Below, in pieces: positions 60,563 through 64,000 of a stretch of DNA of 64,000 bases. The notes beneath the pieces were generated by a model. The model ran no database searches. It saw only the letters and a program-made list of their open reading frames with translations, and was not told where the DNA came from. This stretch comes from Oscillatoriaceae cyanobacterium Prado104. Lineage in GTDB: Bacteria > Cyanobacteriota > Cyanobacteriia > Cyanobacteriales > Microcoleaceae. The DNA lies in assembly GCA_025454405.1 (NCBI GenBank), contig JALOON010000060.1, positions 47,440-111,439 of the forward strand, read 5' to 3'. Both the position numbers and the translations under genes were made by a program. Each line of letters opens with the position of its first letter. Positions within the stretch are counted from its first letter, which is position 1.

Positions 60563-61351
60563 CTAACTAACTGCCTTGAAATTTTCCAAACCTTCACTAA
60601 CAGTAGCCTTTTCAATGCGATCGCCCGCTTCAATCTTATCAACCGCATCCATTCCTTGCTTCACGTAGCCAAAAACCGCATAACTGCCATCCAAGAATGG
60701 CAGATCGGTCAGCGTAAAATAAAACTGAGAAGAAGCCGAATCCGGAGCGTTCGATCGAGCCATAGCCACAGCACCGCGACTGTGCAGCAGCACGGGTTTC
60801 TCCGAAATCCCAGCTTGTTCTAACGTGGTGCTGTAATTCGGAGTTTTGGCACTTTTAACTTTAATTTCCAGAGGAATGTAGCGTTCCCGAGAAGTTTTTG
60901 GGTCGATAAAACCGCCAGTTCCCAATCGCGCCGCTGGGAATTTAGGGTCTTTCCCCTGGGGGTCGCCGCCTTGAACTACAAAAGGCTGAGGTTCCCGAAC
61001 CACGCGGTGAAATACCAATCCGTCGTACACGCCCTTCTGAACCAAATCGACAAAATTGCCCGCAGTAATCGGAGCATTTGTACCGTCAAGTTCGATCGTA
61101 ATTGGCGAACCTTTAACCGTCATCACCACCGTTGCCTTGCCTTCCAAGCGAGGCAAATCGCTAAATTGCGAACTCGCTGTTTGAACAGCAGGAGAAGGAG
61201 ACGGAGACAAAGAAATGCTCTCGCCCGATGCAGGATTCGGTGTCGGAGAGGAATTTGTGGAATTTGCCGCAGGAGAACTACCGCATCCTCCCACAAACAG
61301 CGCGCCAATTATTAAAAGCGAGAACAACCACCGTTGAATTTTGATTTGCAT
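60563..61351 (-). CDS. lipoprotein peptidyl-prolyl cis-trans isomerase (cyclophilin)
   Basis: A 262-residue protein. The N-terminus FSLLIIGALFVGGCGSSPAA is a lipoprotein signal with lipobox VGGC, so the mature protein should be lipid-anchored. A serine/proline-rich linker reaches about residue 65. The cyclophilin domain starts VVMTVKGSPITIELDGTNAP and has GLVFHRVVREPQPFVVQGGD P, RGAVAMARSNAPDSASSQFY FTLTDLPFLDGSYAVFGYV, which hold the catalytic Arg, Phe and Gln residues. It speeds folding of exported proteins. The ATG at 61351 is chosen over a GTG at 61363. Confidence 0.94.
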   Translation of the reverse strand: MQIKIQRWLFSLLIIGALFVGGCGSSPAANSTNSSPTPNPASGESISLSPSPSPAVQTASSQFSDLPRLEGKATVVMTVKGSPITIELDGTNAPITAGNFVDLVQKGVYDGLVFHRVVREPQPFVVQGGDPQGKDPKFPAARLGTGGFIDPKTSRERYIPLEIKVKSAKTPNYSTTLEQAGISEKPVLLHSRGAVAMARSNAPDSASSQFYFTLTDLPFLDGSYAVFGYVKQGMDAVDKIEAGDRIEKATVSEGLENFKAVS

Positions 61352-61470
61352 TTTCACTTTCACCTGCTGAGGAACGTTGCAACTAAAAATTTTAGATGAC
61401 AGAGCGAGAAATTGTTGAGATCTTGAAAAAATGTCAGGAGCGCCGCGCGCACCCTACCTTTACCAAGAAT

Positions 61471-62740
61471 TTGGGTTGAAAGCCCCGTCGTTCTACGACG
61501 GCTTTAATTGCTCCTTAATGTTAGAGTGGACAGACCAAGTTTAACACGAACTATGAAAGCCAGGTACAAGTATCGCTTTTATCCAACAGACCAACAACAG
61601 CGAGGTTTAGCCCAGTTGTTTGGTTGTTGTCGGGTAGTGTGGAACGAGACCCTAGCAAAGTCGCTCAATGGCAAGTATCCGGGCTATGACGAATCGTGCA
61701 AGTCTCTGACAATTCTGAAAAAGAACGAGAAATTGTCATGGTTGAATGATGTATCTTCTGTTGCTTTGCAGCAATCTCTCAAACAGTTAGATGTGGCATA
61801 CCAAAACTATTTTGGCTCTCAGTCCGGCAAGCGCAAGGGAAAAAAAGTAGGCAGAGCTAAATTCAAGAAAAAGACCAACAGGCAATCCGCAACCTTGACG
61901 AAAGCTGGATTTTCTTTAAAAGGAGATGAAGTCTACTTAGCTAAAATTGGGAATGTCAAACCGATTTGGAGCCGTCAATTGCCATCAAATCCCAGTTCGG
62001 TAACAATAATTAAAGATTGTGCCAACCGTTATTTTCTAAGTTTTGTAGTTGAGATAAGTCCGGTTATCGTCCCTGCAAAAAATGAATCGGTCGGTATCGA
62101 TTTGGGTATCAAAACTTTTGCAGTGCTCAGCGATGGAACCCAAGTAAAAAGCCCTGACTACTCGAAAGGCGAACGCAAAATTAGGAAGTTGCAGCGCAAG
62201 TTGAGCCGACAGCAGCAAGATTCTAAGCGACGCAACAAAACGAGAATTTGCATTGCCAAACAACACAACAAAATTGCGGACAAGCGCACCGATTTCCTGC
62301 ACAAACTGTCAACCAAGATTGTCAGCGAGAACCAAGCTGTAATTCTGGAAGATTTAAACGTGTCGGGTTTGGTTAAAAACCGCTCCTTAGCCAGAGCGAT
62401 TTCTCAACAAGGATGGTATGAATTCCGTACTTTGTGCGAAGCTAAGTGCGACAAAGGAGGACGCGATTTTCGGGTGATTGATAGGTGGGAACCTACGAGT
62501 CAAATCTGTTCGGAGTGCGGGTTGAGGTGGGGCAAATTAGATCTGAAAATTAGAGAGGTGATTTGCCTCAATTGCGGGACGCACCACGACAGAGACGAAA
62601 ACGCGGCCAAAAATATATTAAAAGTCGGGATGGGACATCGCCACGACTGTAAACGGACATCGAGGAAGAGTCAGACTACTTTTGTAGCATCATCCGATGA
62701 AGTGTCAAGAATCCCCGCCCTTTGAGGGCGGGGAGTATGT
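61471..62740 (+). mobile_element. IS200/IS605-group element with intact tnpB only
   Basis: Left part: hairpin CCGTCGTTCTACGACGG at 61485-61501. Right part: hairpin CCCCGCCCTTTGAGGGCGGGG at 62713-62733, overlapping the tnpB stop region, which is where IS605 elements encode the guide (omega) RNA. No tnpA is present. The element is flanked by the direct repeat GCGCCGCGCGCACCCTA (61440-61456 and 62763-62779). Confidence 0.75.
61553..62725 (+). CDS. tnpB: TnpB, RNA-guided RuvC nuclease of IS605-type elements
   Basis: A 390-residue intact TnpB. MKARYKYRFYPTDQQQRGLA QLFGCCRVVWNETLAKSL is the N-terminal helix-turn-helix; the RuvC residues are in SVGIDLGIKTFAVL (Asp), AVILEDLNVSGLVKN (Glu) and CGTHHDRDENAAKNI (Asp); the zinc finger is CSECGLRWGKLDLKIREVIC LNC. 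TnpB uses an omega RNA from the element's right end to cut donor sites and keep the transposon. The ATG at 61553 fits the family start; an in-frame ATG at 61508 is too early. It differs in sequence group from the broken copy at 25868-26871. Confidence 0.95.
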   Translation: MKARYKYRFYPTDQQQRGLAQLFGCCRVVWNETLAKSLNGKYPGYDESCKSLTILKKNEKLSWLNDVSSVALQQSLKQLDVAYQNYFGSQSGKRKGKKVGRAKFKKKTNRQSATLTKAGFSLKGDEVYLAKIGNVKPIWSRQLPSNPSSVTIIKDCANRYFLSFVVEISPVIVPAKNESVGIDLGIKTFAVLSDGTQVKSPDYSKGERKIRKLQRKLSRQQQDSKRRNKTRICIAKQHNKIADKRTDFLHKLSTKIVSENQAVILEDLNVSGLVKNRSLARAISQQGWYEFRTLCEAKCDKGGRDFRVIDRWEPTSQICSECGLRWGKLDLKIREVICLNCGTHHDRDENAAKNILKVGMGHRHDCKRTSRKSQTTFVASSDEVSRIPAL

Positions 62741-62841
62741 CAAAATCACCAAAATTTAAGGTGCGCCGCGCGCACCCTAAAATTAGCAATTAGCCATTAC
62801 CGATCGAAAATCGAAAATCGAAAATCACAAATCGAAAATCC

Positions 62842-63408
62842 CTACAGTCCTTCCAAGGGAACTTGCAAATACCGAGCTAATTCGGCCGCTCGATTTTCCA
62901 CTTCCGACAAAGCCAGAGGCTGCCCCACCCTAGTTAGGGGAAACTGGCGGCGGTCTTTGAGTTTGAGGTAAATGCTGCGCCGGGGGCTGAGGCCTTCTTT
63001 GATATCTACCCGCACCGATTGCACGTCCTCAATCTTGCACGTAAAATCTAGCTTGCGGTTTTTGCCGGGAAAACCCCAGCGAAAGATGCGGATGCTACCT
63101 GTTTTTCGATCGAACTCGTTGTACCCGCCGCCGAGATCCCACAATACAGTCAGCCACAGGTACAGCCCCAACAGCAGCGCGCAGACGCCGTAAAAGCCCA
63201 TTGCGATGCCTTGGGGGATAAAGATGAGCTGAGTCGGGTCAGAAAAAGGCAGCAGGTTTTTGTGCAGGTAGCTGGAAATGCTCGATAGCAGGAAGCCCGT
63301 CCCGCCAATAGTGACGATCGTCGCCCACCAGTAGTTACTGAAGCGGCGGGAACCCAAAACCTCTTGTCGCAGTGCGCGATCGCTCGCAGTCATCGTTTGT
63401 CCGCTCAT
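62842..63408 (-). CDS. ycf4: photosystem I assembly protein Ycf4
   Basis: A 188-residue thylakoid membrane protein needed for stable assembly of photosystem I. ASDRALRQEVLGSRRFSNYW WATIVTIGGTGFLLSSISSY L has the first membrane helix; QGIAMGFYGVCALLLGLYLW LTVLWDLGGGYNEFD the second. The soluble C-terminal part starts TGSIRIFRWGFPGKNRK and ends LSEVENRAAELARYLQVPLE. The start MSGQTMTASDR at 63408 is chosen; the ATG at 63393 is also possible, and a longer reading to 63564 has no family support. It is divergent from psbD, as in other cyanobacteria. Confidence 0.95.
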   Translation of the reverse strand: MSGQTMTASDRALRQEVLGSRRFSNYWWATIVTIGGTGFLLSSISSYLHKNLLPFSDPTQLIFIPQGIAMGFYGVCALLLGLYLWLTVLWDLGGGYNEFDRKTGSIRIFRWGFPGKNRKLDFTCKIEDVQSVRVDIKEGLSPRRSIYLKLKDRRQFPLTRVGQPLALSEVENRAAELARYLQVPLEGL

Positions 63409-63959
63409 CAGAAAAATGGGTGTGAAACCCCGTCCTTCTAGGACGGCTTTACATTTGTTTTTTGGGTTGTTAAGGGTGGAGTTACCCACCCTTGTCGATC
63501 TTGCTACCGCCTTGAAACTACACCAGTGCCGGGTGCTATTGCAAGAGCACTTTCGTCGCGGCAATTAGCGACTGACACAGTTTGTCCTGTACGCATAACA
63601 AGTGGCGATAAGCCCGCGTGTATATTTCCCTTCGCTACTGACTACTAGAGCGGTTACAGACTAGGGAGGCATCCAGTAACATCTTTTGGCGTACCACCAC
63701 CAAGTAGTTCAGTTTGGGCAAGCGAGCCCATAAGCTAGACACCGTTTTAGTCTCAGATTAAAAAGATGGCGAGTCTTCCTCTTCCAAGCCTCTCCCTAAA
63801 AGGGTGAGGTTAGTGACAAACTTCTCGATCCTTAAACTCAAATATTAAATCAACTACCGTACTGCCAATCTTATTGAAAATTTGTGAACTTCTAATATAT
63901 AGTTATGTTAACTTAATTAAAAACCTTCGCGTTTTAACAAGCAAGAGGATTTAATCCCC
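63409..63959. promoter_or_regulatory. ycf4-psbD divergent regulatory region with IS605-end-like hairpins
   Basis: No gene is supported in these 551 bp. At 63422-63452 the words TGAAACCCCGTCCTTCTAGG ACGGCTTTA resemble the left end of the tnpB element at 61478-61506 (TGAAAGCCCCGTCGTTCTAC GACGGCTTTA). A second hairpin AAGGGTGG AGTTA CCCACCCTT lies at 63472-63493. The psbD leader near 63895-63959 is AT-rich and carries the Shine-Dalgarno AGAGGA at about 63944-63949. The psbD promoter could not be placed. Confidence 0.5.
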
Positions 63960-64000
63960 ATGACAATCGCAGTCGGACGCGCCCAGAACGAACGGGGCAT
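63960..64000 (+). CDS. psbD: photosystem II D2 protein, 5' end only
   Basis: The last 41 bases read MTIAVGRAQNERG, the invariant N-terminus of the D2 reaction-centre protein, which binds the P680 chlorophyll, pheophytin and the plastoquinone QA. The gene continues beyond the window; psbC normally overlaps its end. A Shine-Dalgarno-like AGAGGA lies about 10 nt before the ATG. Only 13 residues can be seen, but the match is characteristic, and the neighbour ycf4 supports it. Confidence 0.93.
   Translation, partial: MTIAVGRAQNERG

Overview
The window is chromosomal DNA of a filamentous cyanobacterium, most likely of the Oscillatoria/Microcoleus/Phormidium group. The evidence is the very dense HIP1-type GCGATCGC and CGATCG octamers, a ycf4 gene (photosystem I assembly) divergent from the first codons of psbD (photosystem II D2) at the right edge, a Tab2/Atab2 photosystem translation factor, many heptanucleotide short tandem repeats, and several Uma2 and toxin-antitoxin genes.

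Layout. 1-3.9 kb: the 3' part of a giant RTX calcium-binding repeat protein. 3.9-13.4 kb: an accessory island, nearly all on the minus strand, holding an LRR protein with a MACPF-like N-terminus, Phd/RelE and VapBC toxin-antitoxin pairs, a TPR-Arr ADP-ribosyltransferase, a nucleotidyltransferase-like fusion, a Uma2 nuclease, a DUF433 antitoxin and a retropepsin-like protease. Two integron attC-like imperfect palindromes and several dispersed repeats are scattered through it. 13.4-24.3 kb: housekeeping and envelope genes (membrane protein, secreted VWA protein, UbiB-type kinase, CobU, two GT2 glycosyltransferases, an MprF-like DUF2156 protein with an esterase). 24.6-32.7 kb: a Tat-type orthocaspase, a decayed IS605 tnpB, an AbrB/Doc pair and a 1682-residue secreted WD40-TPR-CHAT protein. 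32.7-40.6 kb: NUDIX (with a duplicated 3' end), gpsA, a coiled-coil EamA transporter, a valine-pyruvate type aminotransferase, a two-repeat CRISPR remnant, Tab2, GNAT and cupin genes. 41-46 kb: the Hen1/Pnkp RNA-repair system with a MazEF RNase toxin-antitoxin pair lying between the two repair genes. 46.3-55.2 kb: an XRE-ClpN-Uma2 fusion, a MITE, a further Uma2 gene, a mechanosensitive-channel-like protein, an SRPBCC protein, a DUF1400 protein, a PD-(D/E)XK-like cyanobacterial protein and a SirB1-type protein. 55.5-64 kb: mutL, a cNMP-binding histidine kinase, a ketoacyl synthase, a lipoprotein cyclophilin, an intact IS605-type tnpB, ycf4 and the psbD start.

Main points of interest. (1) hen1 - mazE - mazF - pnkp: MazF-type RNases leave the kind of RNA ends that Pnkp/Hen1 heals and seals, so toxin and repair genes sit together and mazF is only 12 bp from pnkp. 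(2) attC-like sites placed directly after minus-strand genes (the stop codon of one gene lies inside the R'' box) suggest a cluster of integron cassettes without an integrase in view; the cargo (arr, toxin-antitoxin) fits. (3) Heptanucleotide repeats have expanded in frame inside mutL and a ketoacyl synthase. (4) Two caspase-fold proteases (an orthocaspase and a CHAT protein) are close neighbours, both with export signals. No rRNA or tRNA gene was recognised.
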